Shown piece by piece: positions 34,301 through 47,223 of a stretch of DNA of 64,000 bases (position 1 is its first letter; every line of letters starts with the position of its first letter). The stretch is from NCBI GenBank assembly GCA_022495005.1, contig JAGYXB010001062.1, positions 62,001 through 126,000 of the forward strand, in the 5' to 3' direction. The notes under the pieces were generated by a model. The model was not told the DNA's origin, did no database searches, and was given only the letters and a program-made list of their open reading frames with translations. Source of the DNA: Rhyacophila brunnea (taxonomy: Eukaryota; Arthropoda; Insecta; Trichoptera; Rhyacophilidae). The translations under genes were made by a program, and so were the position numbers.

Positions 34301-35838
34301 AAAAAAAGACACTCAGGCGAAGTCTCAGTCAAATCGCTGTTTGCTATGCCGGATTGAAAATCATCAAACTCATACACGATCGGGACATGGGGTCCGGATG
34401 TCCATGTTCTCAAGTGTTCAATTGGCTCTTCTGATATATCTACATCACTGAGGTCAGATGGTTCCAATTCTTCTTCAGATATTTCGTAATCGGAGTCCAA
34501 TTCCTCACTTAAACCAGCCATATTGAAGTTTGAAAAAAGTTTTCAACCAAACACTCACACGATAACAAAGGTAAAATAGTCCAAAAAAATATAGTCAAAA
34601 CACCTTATAACAGTTTAATACACATGAATGGAATAGTTAAAAACACATAAACAATAACACAGACAAAATATTTATAAATATTATAATAGTATTCACACAA
34701 TACAATAGATCGCGTAAAATACGTAATATTTTGTACGGAAAAACGACAAGAGCGATTCCTTGCACAGTCCTCTCACAACAGTGATATTACGCATACTGCG
34801 CAAACGCAGTAAAGTGGCGCGATGTTTCAAGCCAAAATTAAATGAGCGTAGATTGACGGCCTGTCGAAGGCATGTCAAACATCGAAGTTTTAGTATTGTA
34901 ACATAATTTATTTGACAATATTATATATATGTCACCGTTGGTAATGAAATAAGGCAAATTATGGTAGAGATTTCAAAATCATGCGTCATGTATATTCTAC
35001 ATAATCGACCGGCGCATTTTTGCGTACAACATTGGCGACAGAAGCGCTGTAGCCCCGTGGTTTTGCGCAATTTCGCGTACTACTTTCGTGACAGAAGCGG
35101 GCGCCGGGTTAAAGTAATGAGCCAAATTGTAGATTATAGAATATAATTGTTATCATTAGATTGTATATATTTTACAAAGATGTTTTTCAAATCACATACA
35201 TAATATTCATTGAGTAGATAACAAATTTATAATGTTAGTTTATAAGATATTGAAATAAACACAATGATTAATGTTCTTGTACATAATATGTAATAATATG
35301 GTTTGGAATCTTTCAATATGTCAATTTATTTGAACTCATACTTTAATTTTATTAGACTTGGAACTTCCCGTTCAGAACGCTTTAAGTTACAAGTTTTACT
35401 TAAAATATATTTTGTTTATTGGTGATCACAACATTGATATGTGATCATTTCACTGAAGCAATGACAAGATGTGTAATAGTACTTCCTGCGTACTTTGACA
35501 TATTTTTTTATTGGCCAGAAAAAATAACCAAAACTGAAGTAAAAATACACCCACAGTGGCCTAGTTGGTAGAGCGGTCGTCTCTCAAGCACATTTACCTA
35601 TTATTTGACCACAGTTTTATTTGTACCTGAATATTTATGTACATAGCAGGTAATGATGGAATCAATGACAATATGTATTATGTAGTATCTTTCAGCGTCT
35701 TTATTATAATAAATATGTATTAGGTTAGGAGTTTTCGGTCTGGTCTTGATTCGTCGACTTGTATTATTTATTGTAGATTCCTGGACTGATGCTAAAGCTC
35801 CGAAGAAAGGAAAGAAAAAAGCCCGCAAAGACCAGTGA
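28305..35838 (+). CDS. LYRIC/metadherin-like ER-anchored Lys-rich protein
   Basis: Five exons join in frame: 28,305-28,496; 28,709-29,179; 31,421-31,537; 32,105-32,213; 35,777-35,838, for about 316 aa. All junctions are GT-AG. Residues 11-33 are a hydrophobic anchor ('FLFPAVVVAGVLILAALVF'). The rest is Lys/Glu/Ser-rich and probably disordered, with 'DYDDGDWEKVPTKNDKKNRK' around residue 145 and a C-terminus 'DSWTDAKAPKKGKKKARKDQ'. An N-terminal membrane anchor, a D-G-x-W-E patch before basic residues, and a terminal S-W...KKK-ARK motif all recall LYRIC/metadherin, an ER/nuclear scaffold and RNA-binding protein. That match is from memory and the sequence is low-complexity. If intron 2 is retained, translation ends three codons on, at 29,191. 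Intron 4 hosts a piggyBac on the opposite strand. Confidence 0.75.
32399..35112 (-). mobile_element. piggyBac element with both TIRs and TTAA sites
   Basis: TTAA lies at 32,399-32,402 and 35,109-35,112, as expected for piggyBac insertion. Directly inside are CCTGGCACTCGC (32,403-32,414) and, reverse-complemented at the right, CCCGGCGCCCGC (35,097-35,108), 9 of 12 identical. The right end also has two direct subterminal repeats, GCGTACAACATTGGCGACAGAAGCG (35,022-35,046) and GCGTACTACTTTCGTGACAGAAGCG (35,075-35,099). The element is 2.7 kb, normal for an autonomous piggyBac. It lies antisense in the last intron of the LYRIC-like gene. Confidence 0.8.
32888..34521 (-). pseudogene. piggyBac transposase, one frameshift
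   Basis: Two frames, 34,288-34,521 (N-terminal 77 aa, acidic) and 32,888-34,276 (462 aa), belong to one DDE_Tnp_1_7 transposase. In the longer frame the catalytic aspartates are D127 ('NLCIDESI'), D208 ('LWCDNWYTG') and D310/D313 ('GTVDKADMM'). A C-terminal cysteine-rich finger covers about 420-452 (C-x2-C..C-C-x-C..C-x3-C). The break is a single missing base in a T run (plus-strand A run at 34,290-34,294). Everything else looks intact, so this is either very recent decay, a homopolymer sequencing error, or programmed frameshifting. The poly-basic C-terminus 'KKPRRRC' may be a nuclear signal. Confidence 0.85.
35553..35590 (+). mobile_element. SINE head fragment
   Basis: CAGTGGCCTAGTTGGTAGAGCGGTCGTC has a clear tRNA A-box (TGGCCTAGTTGG), but no B-box follows. 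It lies in intron 4 of the LYRIC-like gene, so it is a truncated SINE rather than a tRNA gene. Confidence 0.4.
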
Positions 35839-38800
35839 ATGAGAAGAGGTATTGGCGATTGTTCCTACGGGACCACCCGTTGTGTCCCTCACCTGCCACG
35901 CCACATGACGAGTCACGGAAAGAAGACAGCACCGGCCGATGTGTTCTCCCAATGCAGCCGACTACAACTTTCACTTTCATGGCCCCTGTGCATGTTCCGA
36001 GCGAATTGATCATGTACCCGGGAAAAGTTTCCACTTCAACAACATTTTCATCCACTATATTATTACAGCTTCGTAGCATTCTATCTTTTCCCGTGAATTT
36101 TACAAAAGTAATTGTTACATTATGATAATTTTCTTCAGCATAATATTTTTTTGTTGCTTATTTTGGAATAACATTTTGGCGGTGTTAATATTGTTTAAGT
36201 TATTTATGTTTTTCTTCTGAATGCATTTTGCGATGCTTATAATATATATTTTTTTGTATTTAAATATTATTGTGATTATTTAATAACGATGCAAGAGTTA
36301 CGAGAATTGCTATTTGTTGAATATTACTCTAAAAGTCATTACGCTCCCTCCTTCTACTGATATTGTTAAATTTCTATTACTTAATCTTATAAAATGTACT
36401 TGTTCCGCATATATTTTTTTATCGTATTCAAACTAGCGGTAACATTGAAAAAGCCATATCGGGTCTATCTTTGTTTGCAGCTTACGTTCAAATTTAAAAA
36501 ATATAGTAAAAAATTATTGTTAAAATATCAACGAATAAAAATAATTACCTATATAATTTTTTACCTCTTGTTCGACGTAAAATTATATCGAATTGAACGT
36601 TTAAATAGTATTTTTTGTGAAAATTTTGTGCCAAAGTGACTCGTCTATGTCCGCAATCATCCCCCGTATCCGGCGTGTGGCATCTAAAAGGTTTAAAATA
36701 TAATTTATTACATTTTTAATAAAATTGCGTCCGATCGGAACAATGCATTAAGGCCTTAAATGACAGTTGATGCATAAGTTACTTAGAAATGTAGTCTATA
36801 GGTGGACAGAGTACATTTGGAAAGATATGAATGCAGTAAAACAATGTGAATTCAAATGCTCGTTATTCTAAATTTCGGTCTCTATATTTGAATTGACGAA
36901 GTTTTACTGTGTTTCGGATTTGTTTTGGAAAAACTTATAAGCCGATGCGTGAACGCCGTAAATACTGTGACGTTTACTAAAACGGCAGAATAAGTTAGGG
37001 TTGATAAATATTTTCGCTTCGGCTTGCGGTCACGCTCTAATCCGCCTAATGGATACATCCCCGTTATAAATTAAGGTATTCAGATTCAGTTTGACATAGA
37101 ACTGCTGTGACTATGCTAATCATCGTGGTTAAATATTGTGAATATTGTACATTGTTATAATAGTTTCCTCTCGTACAGATCGTTGCAGAAAGAAGCTGAT
37201 GCATAATATATTTTTGTGAAATAAATTATAATAATAATTAATAGTTGATAGTCTTCCGTTGATATTTTATTCCGATGACATCCGCGAATGTGCGCGTGTA
37301 TATTTTTCGAATCTATCAGGAGGTGACATGGATTTTGTGTTTTAAAACTAGCTAATTGAAATGTAATCGAGCATTCGTATTAATATGACATGTGGATTAC
37401 ATTAAATTTATAACTATATTTTTATATTGTGCGATTCAACCAAATTAGTAGTGATCTTGGCTCAGTCAGCTATTTTGTACATTACGATTAGGAACGTTTT
37501 TTCTTTATTTTAGCATCTATCAATTGCTTTGTGAAACTTATAATATTATTATGTTTGACATTTTCCTATAGACGTTTTTATTTTGGTTGTTGAATAATTT
37601 TACTGTATTTAATTCATATGTGTACATTATGAATATTTCAAACTATTTGTAAATTTTGATTTAAAACAGTCTTTTTTTTTTGTTCATTTTTGTTTTTATA
37701 TTGTGGTAAGTGTAAGTGTTATTTTTTGAGATAGAACATAAGTATAAGCTTACTTAAGTCTGTTCTAGAGGAACGAGTACTTCAATAATAAAATTGGTAA
37801 CTTTGAGGCGGGCGAAGGTCGCTTCGGATTGGATCGACAGTAGCGCTCGACTGCGAAATAGGTAATCTACTCAGTACCTACCTACTCATCAGGATTGCTC
37901 CGTTGCTTGTTTTTAAAGCAATTATTATTTCATTGTATCGTTAGTAGAAAATAAGAATGTTTGATATCTGTTGTTTTGAGGAATAATTAATATATTTGTA
38001 TAGGTTTAATTACTGTCCTGCGGGCTGTTCGTTTTTGTATTTGGAGTTGAATTAAGAGAAAATAAATGCTGATTTTGATTCGCTTCGAGACTTTTTTTAT
38101 GGATCACACTGTGTGTTGAAAAATTTAATACTTGTTAAATCTGATTTTCCCAACCTAAATTTTATATTAACGAATTGACATCTACTTAAAAACTTCAATC
38201 ATAACCCATTATGAACGGCAATGAACATTTTCAATATTTCAAACTGAAGATTTACTAATGCGTAGTTTACTTACAATTTACATTAGTATTTTATACTAAT
38301 GAATTAATTGATCATTCAGTATTTCTTCAATAAAAATTAATATAAATAAAATGACTATTTTAAAAACTATATAGCCATATTATAATTCTCCAAAATATGT
38401 TTAAATATTAATGGTAAGAAATGAGAGCCTTGTTTTATATAAACAAAAAACAGTTGGGTCTATCAAATGACTTTGGCAGATGACAGTATCCTACATAAAT
38501 ATAGGTCATGCATTATTCTGAATATAGTAAGTGTTTTCAATACACTAATTGCTAAGAAAAACTGATATTGAATTCTGTTAAAAAGGTTATTAGAGTTGGA
38601 AAATTTAACTTAACGCTAAAAATAAATTTTATCGAGTATCATTAATATTTCTCAGACACAAATTTAAAGCAATAATCTTCTTGATCGTTATAAAGATGGC
38701 AATTAAAAATGACATAATATTTCTATAATGTGGTTTTTTTTAAATGCAAAGCCATAAATATAATAGTTTTGATAATCACATTTTGATGTACAAAGAAGAT

Positions 38801-39989
38801 CTCAGCTTGAAATAGATTTTTACTGCGGATGTCTTTTATCAGTGAATATATTTATGTACTGTCAAAATATAAATATAGTTGATAAATATAAAAGAATGAT
38901 GTAAATAGAATTATTTTAGTTTTTGGTGAGGTCATTGTGTAATATTGTCATTAATATCAGTTAGGGACCATTTCAAAATAAAGGTTCGTAAATGGGAATT
39001 GTTTTTTTATTTATTGGTGCATAAAAACATTACAATAACCCGCATACAAAATCTCGTCATCCGAATACTGAACATCTTATCCATCAAAACGGTATAAATA
39101 ACTAAATAGGTAGGTAAAAATGTGAAAAGTCTCTATGTCTACATGCTTAGAAATACTAGAGAATCTATAAATATGACTATGATACATTAGTATCTTTATT
39201 CTACAATGGTGGTTGTTACATTTTCTTAAAAATACTTACGTGGCAATACGAATCTGTGCACTTGAAGAGTTGTCAAATTAACGTTTCCCATGTAGATGTG
39301 TTGTGATATGGTATTTGAAGAAATTTTATAATAATTACATGTTGTGAAATAAGCTTACTTATCTTGTGAAACATTAATCTCATATCTCAACACAACGAGT
39401 AGATAATATCGTAATTTTAAAGAAATAAAATTTAATAAGTACCTACAATATTGTAAGTACATACATTAAGTACAAATGATTAAAGCTTTCAATTGGGTCA
39501 TAATGTCACATAGTGAGTTTTACCTTTGAAAAGATGATTTAAGTATATAAAATACATAAATTGGAAAAACCTAAAAAACATATTTATTAGAAAAATATTT
39601 GAATAATGAATCTTTCGTAAAATTCACATGATTTTTTCCATGATTTTTCAATATGTATATTTTTGATGCTTTTCAAAGTGATGTATTTTCAATAAATAGA
39701 ATGCTACATACATACAGTCTTCAATAAAAATAATTTAGAGCCAGTGTATTGTATGTCTAATTGATTTACGATATAGGATAAGCTTTTAGCTAAATTCCCA
39801 TACATAACTTCTGACAGTAAGTAAATCGGGTCCGATCATTGGAAATTGAAAGACGATAAACTATACCTTTGGGCTTAGACAAATAAAAACACGGCCAAAA
39901 AATGATTTGTAATTTTCCAGCACCCTTTTAGAAAAATTTCTTAAATTTTAATTTTTAACACAAAAATTTCGAAACACTAATGTCTGGTT
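35839..39989 (+). other. 3' flank of the LYRIC-like gene, nothing else recognised
   Basis: The first part is probably the 3' UTR; AATAAA occurs at 37,220-37,225 and elsewhere. A GC-richer patch lies at 37,800-37,860. From there to 39,989 the DNA is AT-rich without protein-like frames or terminal repeats. Confidence 0.4.
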
Positions 39990-40549
39990 TTTTTAGAAAC
40001 CCAATCCCTAATGGAACTGTCAAAAAATTCTCGGTGTCGACCCAAAGTGGGGGGCCCGGCGTGTCGGGTTGACCAGATAAGTGAGATAAACACATCATAA
40101 ATTAGCTTTAATAGTAAAAAAAGTCGCCTGCGGGCGCTATTATACTTCATGACCGTGAACATTTTCAATTATATAATTGTGCAATATATTTTTTGATTAT
40201 TATGTCTCGATACTCGACAGCTCCATTATTAAAGTAGATGTATTAAAAATCGCCAATAATTCACTGTATGAGTAGGTACCCTTAATTTGAACTAAAACAC
40301 AATTTGAAAAACGTTAATGTAGTGTTTCACACTGCCTTTAATCTTCGCGGTAGGTAGGGGGCCCGCCAAATATCCTAGCTGGAGGGCCCGTTTCAGGATG
40401 TGGGGACCATGGTGTAGGTACACCAAGTGCAATAGACAAAAGGCCGATAAACGAGAAACTAGGCTGTGAAGAAGAAAAAGATCCTATGGGACTAATTTAC
40501 ATTATCCTCCTTGGCCCCCCCCCAATATTAAATCCTGGGTGCGCCACTG
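39990..40549. repeat. Dispersed repeat ending in a hAT-like tip
   Basis: Collinear with 7470-8075: GTCGGGTTGACCAGATAAGTGAGA, AAAAGTCGCCTGCGGGCGCT, then CACACTGCCTTTAATCTTCGCGGTAGGTAGGGGGC, GGGCCCGTTTCAGGATGTGGGG. The right end is GGCCCCCCCCCAATATT..TGGGTGCGCCACTG, a hAT-type CAGTGGCGCACCC tip in reverse complement. The left tip was not found. Confidence 0.5.
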
Positions 40550-41274
40550 TATCCAACAAAAACACTTTCAAGAAAATATAATTTAAGATTTTTCAACCGT
40601 TTGATGTCTTATTATTTTTCGTTTTCTGTAATATGTGAATTCGTCCTGAAGATATACTTTGGGCACAGAATCTGTACCTACTTAACTAATTTTCCACTGA
40701 ATCGTATGTACAACATACTGGATCTGAGGTACAGATATATTATATATTTAAATTAAATACATAGAACTTGATTTATTCAATTCACAAGAAATGAACCCTG
40801 TTTTTCTTGGTTGGCAAGGAAGAATTTAAATAAAAATAATGGATGAGATATTATATAGACAATAAAATACATACAAAAGTTAGTAAACCATGAATTGGCC
40901 AGAGTTATTGATCAAATACCACCAAATAGATGATGTCACTGCAAACTATGACAATTATCTTCAAATTTCCCATTCTTAAATATTGTATGTGATTGGCGTA
41001 ATTCCACGTAAAATCCAAACTAATATTGATGAATATTTTTGTCTATTTATATTTCTCTTATGTAAGTTAAAGATTTTACTACAAGCAGATGGCGTTAATT
41101 ACCTGGATAATAATATGTTAATGGCATTATGCTATTCAACGGAGTTGGTTTAACAGTTATTTATTGATTAAATCGAACAATATAATATGCCTTCTACATA
41201 TTATTGACAGTAAGGAACAATATATTTAAACAGAGGCACAGTCAAGGTAATAATAATATATTTATTAAGGCTTT

Positions 41275-41541
41275 TTATGCATTATCGACTGGTCTCCGGC
41301 TATCAGAAAGTGTGGCTGGTTGCTGCAACCATATACGTAAACGCTGAATTCCTTTATTTTTACCTTGTGGTTGTGGCAACCAAGGTTTCTGGAGATCAGT
41401 CGACAAGGCTGATTTAAATAAAATATAAATTTTGGGCAGTTTAGTTATTATTGTTTGAGATGTTGGTACCTTGGGTAAATAATAAAATAGTCCGCCATGG
41501 TGGGCATAATGTGGATGGATCACAAAAGAAACTATAATGAA
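41275..41541 (-). CDS. Possible terminal exon of unknown gene
   Basis: On the minus strand a pyrimidine-rich CATTCTTTTTTTCATTATAG (ending about 41,542) looks like a splice acceptor. After it a frame of about 85 codons runs to a stop at 41,275, with AATAAA about 10 bases further on. The translation is protein-like ('HYAHHGGLFYYLPKVPTSQ', 'KPWLPQPQGKNKGIQRLRIW') but I do not recognise it, and no upstream exon could be placed with confidence. Its ends coincide with a 14-bp inverted repeat (TCGACTGGTCTCC / GGAGATCAGTCGA), which weakens the case. Confidence 0.25.
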   Translation of the reverse strand, partial: FIIVSFVIHPHYAHHGGLFYYLPKVPTSQTIITKLPKIYILFKSALSTDLQKPWLPQPQGKNKGIQRLRIWLQQPATLSDSRRPVDNA

Positions 41542-41808
41542 AAAAAGAATGTGGGATGTGATATATTCTTGTTAAAACTGCTGAAACAACTTGAACTGTC
41601 ACTTCGAAAACCAGACCACAATGATGGCGATGTAGGTTCATTCTGCGTATTAAAAAAAAATCAATTTACAGACATGTGACCCATACAGCAAAATAAATAA
41701 TCATTATACATAATTTATGGCTACTTTACATAATTTATTTTATAACCAATGATATGTAGGTATTTATATTGATATTATATTATTTAAATGATTTGAAAAT
41801 GGACAATT

Positions 41809-43623
41809 TTAAACTTCTGTATCGCTCTTGGCACCTGACGATTTTCCTTTTGCTTTGACAGTCTGCTTGTTGCCTGCGCTTTTGCTTCGTGGTTTCCTCC
41901 GTCCTCTACGTTTTATTCTACGGAGTTTTCCCCCTTCCTGGTTTCCAGCTGTTGACTTCAATGCTCCCTTTCTTTCAGGTTGAACTAGAACTCTGGCAAG
42001 TCCATCGTAGTTATTAATGATGCACAGCTTACCTAAAAAAGGTAAATGGGAACAAAAATATAAAAGGATCATTTTACTGGTACAAAGATCTACATAATAT
42101 GGCGTGTAATGTTTACATAGTGAAAGTAAAATGGATTACTTTTTTTCTCTCCATTTAACTGTCTGTTTAATGTTATAATAGATTAGCAAAGACAAAGCAA
42201 AGGAACAGTACTATTTTTAAAATACATCCTACATCATATCCGATGATGCGTGTTCTGGTCGATATAATATGTTGTGGAGGAAAGCATTAATAGGGCCTTA
42301 TTAGTTATGCCCGGGCAGAATGATAAAGACTTATTTATTATTTATTATATTTGAATAATTAAATTTTGTATGGCTATACAAGAGAAAATAATTATATCTA
42401 ATTTTTCTATGAAACAATGAACCAAAATTAGGTTTAAAAATAATGTTTGATTTTACCAAAAAGTTTATAATGCGAACAAGATAATTTCGGAAAGATTTGT
42501 CGACAACAATTGACTTTTTAACGCCCTGTCAAAATAATAAATTAAATTTCAAGATATTTATCACTCTATTGGAGTAGGTACCATGCCATTAAACTCAATT
42601 AATCATTTGACCCATATACACAATATTATACAAAATGAGTTTACTGTAAAATAATAAATGTCTGATGTTTTATAATAATATATTAGATTCACTTAAATGC
42701 TTTACAAGTAGAAAAATATTGAATTATTTGTTTAACAACCACATGAAAAAAGGTAGGTATATCTATTTTAAAAATTAGTATTATGTATGCACTTTACCAC
42801 AATCAGGACAGTTGAAATTCTACTGTACCCCAATCAGTATAGTGAAAGTCCTACAATGAACTTTTAAGAAAAAGTATTCTTTCAACTTACTGTCACAAAA
42901 TTCTTCACCGCACTCGGTGCAAGACACGACTCTGGTTTCCACCACTCCTGATCTGTTCTTTGTTCTTCTTACAGCCGTATTCATTGTCAACTCTCTCTTG
43001 TCTCTCACAATTGTTCTCAATTCAGACTTGCCCAATTCAACCAACCTTTAACAGAAAGAAATAATATCACTACAATTGAATTTTAGTCAGAATGGAGTAG
43101 TCAATAAACAGTAATATGATTAGCAAAACAAACCTGCTAAAGTAATCTTCGTCTATTTTGGCTTTGGGTCGAAGCGATGTCAACATTTTCCAGTCGATAG
43201 AAACTGAATAAAGATCTTCTAGTTTTAGCGATTGCATTTCTATAGGGATTGGATCCATGAAAGTAAATTGTTTTTCTTCAAAACCTCTGGTGCCGAGTTT
43301 TTCGTAAGCTCTATATTCTTTTTTAGATATTTTAAACTTTTGTTCCTCTGCACCATCCCTGACCCTGATGTCTTCTGGACGAACCTTGCCAAACACATCA
43401 TTCAATACTAGTTAAACTTTTAAAATATAACAACAAACTTAAATACATACATACAAATACATATTTTGATAATTATAATTTGGTTATTTACCTTCTCAGG
43501 TTTAATCTTGAAGTCTGGAACCTTCTCAAATGTTCTTCGGAATTCCTCTTGAGAGTTTATAGTCACCTTGGATAGATCTAAAACATCCGCAACTTCTTTC
43601 TTCTTTCCAAATATATCATCCAT
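41809..43623 (-). CDS. Unrecognised protein with CxxC motif and basic tail
   Basis: Four exons: 43,492-43,623; about 43,134-43,407; 42,891-43,045; 41,809-42,032; about 260 aa. Exons 2-3-4 join cleanly (AG|GT junctions, phases agree). The exon 3/4 join creates 'CTECGEEFCDSKLCIINNYD', a candidate zinc-binding C-x2-C..C..C. Before it lies 'DWKMLTSLRPKAKIDEDYF' and 'LVELGKSELRTIVRDKREL'. The C-terminus is very basic ('KLRRIKRRGRRKPRSKSAG'), suggesting nucleic-acid or nucleolar binding. Exon 1 ('MDDIFGKKKEVADVLDLSK') and exon 2 ('NDVFGKVRPEDI') do not join in frame with the only good donor and acceptor. AATAAA lies downstream near 41,720. The family was not recognised. Confidence 0.6.
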
Positions 43624-43895
43624 TGTGCAATGCTATTTTTAAGTTAAAGTCATTAGCTTATTTTAGAATTCAAAGCAGTATTTTGTTTAATCAATAGGGG
43701 AGGTATTAATATTGATCTAACAAAATTGTAGGGTATGTTTGCTATGGTGATCATATTGCATGTCAGCTAACTGCATCGACAATTTTCAAAATTGTTTTGA
43801 AAGCATTTTCTATAATATCAAAAGTGCATCGAATTATTACTTAGATATTAGGTATTTATTAATAGTAAAAAATGAGTCTTGAATATTTAATATTC

Positions 43896-46800
43896 TTAAT
43901 CGATTTCCAAATCAACTTCATTTTTTGGGCTCGGAGATCGTTTTGATTTATCATATTTACCCCAAATCTGTTGTTGTTTTTTAAGACTATTTCGTAAAGA
44001 TCTCAATTGGTCTAAAACTATTGGTTGATTTGATTCTGGATCACAGTAGTAGGCTGATTGTTCCCTTTTTGCTTTATTAAGAGAATCATAGTAATGTTTT
44101 CGGTTATCATATTTCTCCTTGTCTTTGGAATTTGTGTTATGGTCATTGTATTTTTTATAATTGTTACCAATGTCTGATAGTACCATGTTATCTTGACAAT
44201 CGGATGGCCAGAGCTTAGAATTCCCGTATTTGTCAATCATAAATTTTTGCGATAAGGTCATGCCGCGGTTGGATGTGATTTTTTTTTCATAGATTTTTTT
44301 TTGATTTTGGTAATTCACATTATTCCGTATATGAACCACTCCTGACTTGTCACATTCGAGGGGGGAGATTTGTGTCGTCTCCACTATAACATTTCCAGAG
44401 TTAAACATTTTCTCCGGGCTTTGTTTTTTTTTCCTCCAATGGTTTTCACTCAAACTGACTCTATTTCTGTCGAGCGGATTTGTAGAGAATTGATTAATCA
44501 GCTCTCGTGGTGGACTCGGCGATCTATTGTCATCGCTCGAGTGTGAAGTGTATTGTTTCTCCTGAACACGCTTTCTTTGTCTGAGCTTACGTTTCTGAGT
44601 GTAAAATATATCCTTTTCACTTTGCTTTTTATATTGCATGGGTGGTACGTTCACTCCCCACTTTGGTCTGCTCTCCAAGTCTCTGTTGAATCGTTCTTCA
44701 GAAGCATATCTTTTCTCTTTCTTTCCTATGAGAGAATTTAATTTTTCTTCTGATGTGTTGTTACTATTACTTTGATCTACTATTGTATTGATATTATTGG
44801 TAGAATTTCTCATTCTGTCATTATCTATTATGGACTCGACAACAATGTTTTTATGAATAAATTCCAAATCTGTCTGCGTACTCACATCTACGCTGTTAGG
44901 ATTTCTATATTTTGATGGTGTTAAAACTTTGCTTTCCCTGTTGGAGCCACTGTCGTCATCTGTTTGGGAATGGGTTTGATAAACAGTCTGTTGATGATGC
45001 GCTAAACCGTCATTTGTGAAGATCGAAGAATGCATCCCCATGGGTTGATGCATGCATGAGTATAAACTGTTAATGTGTTGGGGCATCAGAATTGCCATCT
45101 GAACCCCATTACTATGAGCAAAATGAACTGGAGTATATAGTTCATGGGGCATCGGAACTTGTACTAAACTAAGAGGGGGCTCTGTTAAAAGGTTTATTGG
45201 TTGACTGGGTTGCAGAATGGCATTATTCAACTCTGGGTTTTGTCTTGTTGCATCAAATTTTTGTTCATCGCTTAATTGTGATGCAATAGCTAAATTGTCA
45301 CTTGTTTGGCGATTGAATCTTGCAGAATGAGGATGACACATTAACATGTTGGTTTCATTCGAACTTATGATGGCCTGGTGGGGTTTGCTATTTTTTTCCG
45401 GAGATAAATTACGCCTGGGACTATACGTCTGTTCGATATACTTATTTTGGATAATATTAGAATCGCTATTACTACATGGTAAGTTTAAATGTTTCTGTGG
45501 ACTTTTTTCAGCATCCTTTGTGTTGTTATTAATATTGATTTCAGAATGAATGCTCATGGCATCAAAGTTATCTTGTAATCGTTTATTCTTCTTGTTTTCT
45601 TTCTCGAGTTTTGCTTGTTGCTCTGCTCTCTCTAATGCTTGTCTTAGTGCCTCTGTTCTTTTCTGTTCTCTTTTGCGTTTTTCCTCAGAGATCTTTTTTT
45701 CTTGATCCAGTCTTTGTTTTTCTAGATCTCTTTGCCGTCTATATCGGTCTTCTTCTTCTCTCTCTTCTCTGATTCTTCTGGATTTTTCTTCTCTTCTCTG
45801 CCTTTCTCTTTCTTCCAACTGTTGCATAATGGCGGTTTGTAATTCCAAGGCTTTAATTCTTCTCGATTCACGTTCTGCTTTTAAGCTGGCATCTATTGGG
45901 ACATTTTGTCCGAGTAAATATGTGTTTCTGGAACATAAATAAATGCGGTATATACTATACAATTAATTCATACCTTTAATATAATATGATAATACGTGTT
46001 CCATTGCTACTAACCTATCAGAACCATTTTCTGAGCGGTAATCTCCATCACCCACCGATGAATGATTGCTCTGTTGATCGAGAAGAAGAATTTGCGTGTC
46101 GCCATTATCTATTGTCGTTAGGCTTCGTTCCACCCATGCCGGTGTCCCTTTCGCTTGCACCTTAGAAGACAACAATAGAAAGAATAAATTAATTGAATAC
46201 AATTTTGAAGAGTTGAAGAGGCCAAACTCAAATGAGGAAATTTTTCTTTCTATCATTATGTATCATGACGTATCCGTATCATCAAAGATAGATGTACTTA
46301 CAAATATGATAAAAGGCCGATGATAATAATAATTTAAGAGCAGATACTGGATATGTTTTCCTCTACGTCGGCTAAGAATCAAAGTAATTACCTATTATTA
46401 GAACCTTAATTTAAACCACAAAAGCCGGTAGCCAATATTAACGAAACCTGTAAAGTCCGTCTGTTGCATGATTATCAGTTAATTTCATCGTAATTAGATA
46501 GGTAGGTGACTAAATTGGTAAAGCACTTTGGCCAGAATCCAATGGATGTAGGTTCGAGTTCTGTCCGGTATCATATTATTAATAATAAGATTTTTTCAAA
46601 TAAGCGTTTCCAACTTATGTATAGGTAATATTCGATACATAGAAAACCGAATAGTAAATAGGTACTTGATACATTATTGAAGGCTTTCATGTAAATAGTA
46701 AAAGTGGATTTTAACGGTGATAAAAATTATTTATAATAATATTTACTGTTATAATAATAAATGTACCAACTGTTGAAAATCATTACGAAGGTACCGCTTA

Positions 46801-47192
46801 CCGTGAAGATATCTTCAAATAGTTTTTGTATGTCCGTATTGTTTTAGCCTTTTTTTTGTATTGTATCATAATATATACCTACTATTAAATTCATTTATTT
46901 GTGTTTTTTCTCCGTGATTTTCTCTCTCATGTCACTTTTATTAAATAACGTCAATCAGTAAACTCGGTCAAAGCTCACTTGAGAGCGTTTCGACCTCAGT
47001 CTTGGGTATATGTTCCTGAGACATTACGAGGCGTAAAAAAACTGTTGCTGCTTTACATCGGACGGAGCAGCGGAGCAGGTTGATTTGGAGGGATCTTTGT
47101 TTGTGTTGATATAGATCTTGCGTGTTGTCGCCGAGAAGGCTGCTTGATAGCCACACCATACGGGTCACGATACACAGCCACCAGGTTCCGAC

Positions 47193-47223
<31 letters not shown>

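Noticed and set aside
32399..35112. Domesticated piggyBac host gene
   Set aside because: TTAA sites and TIRs are present and the frame is shifted, so this is a transposon copy, not an exapted gene.
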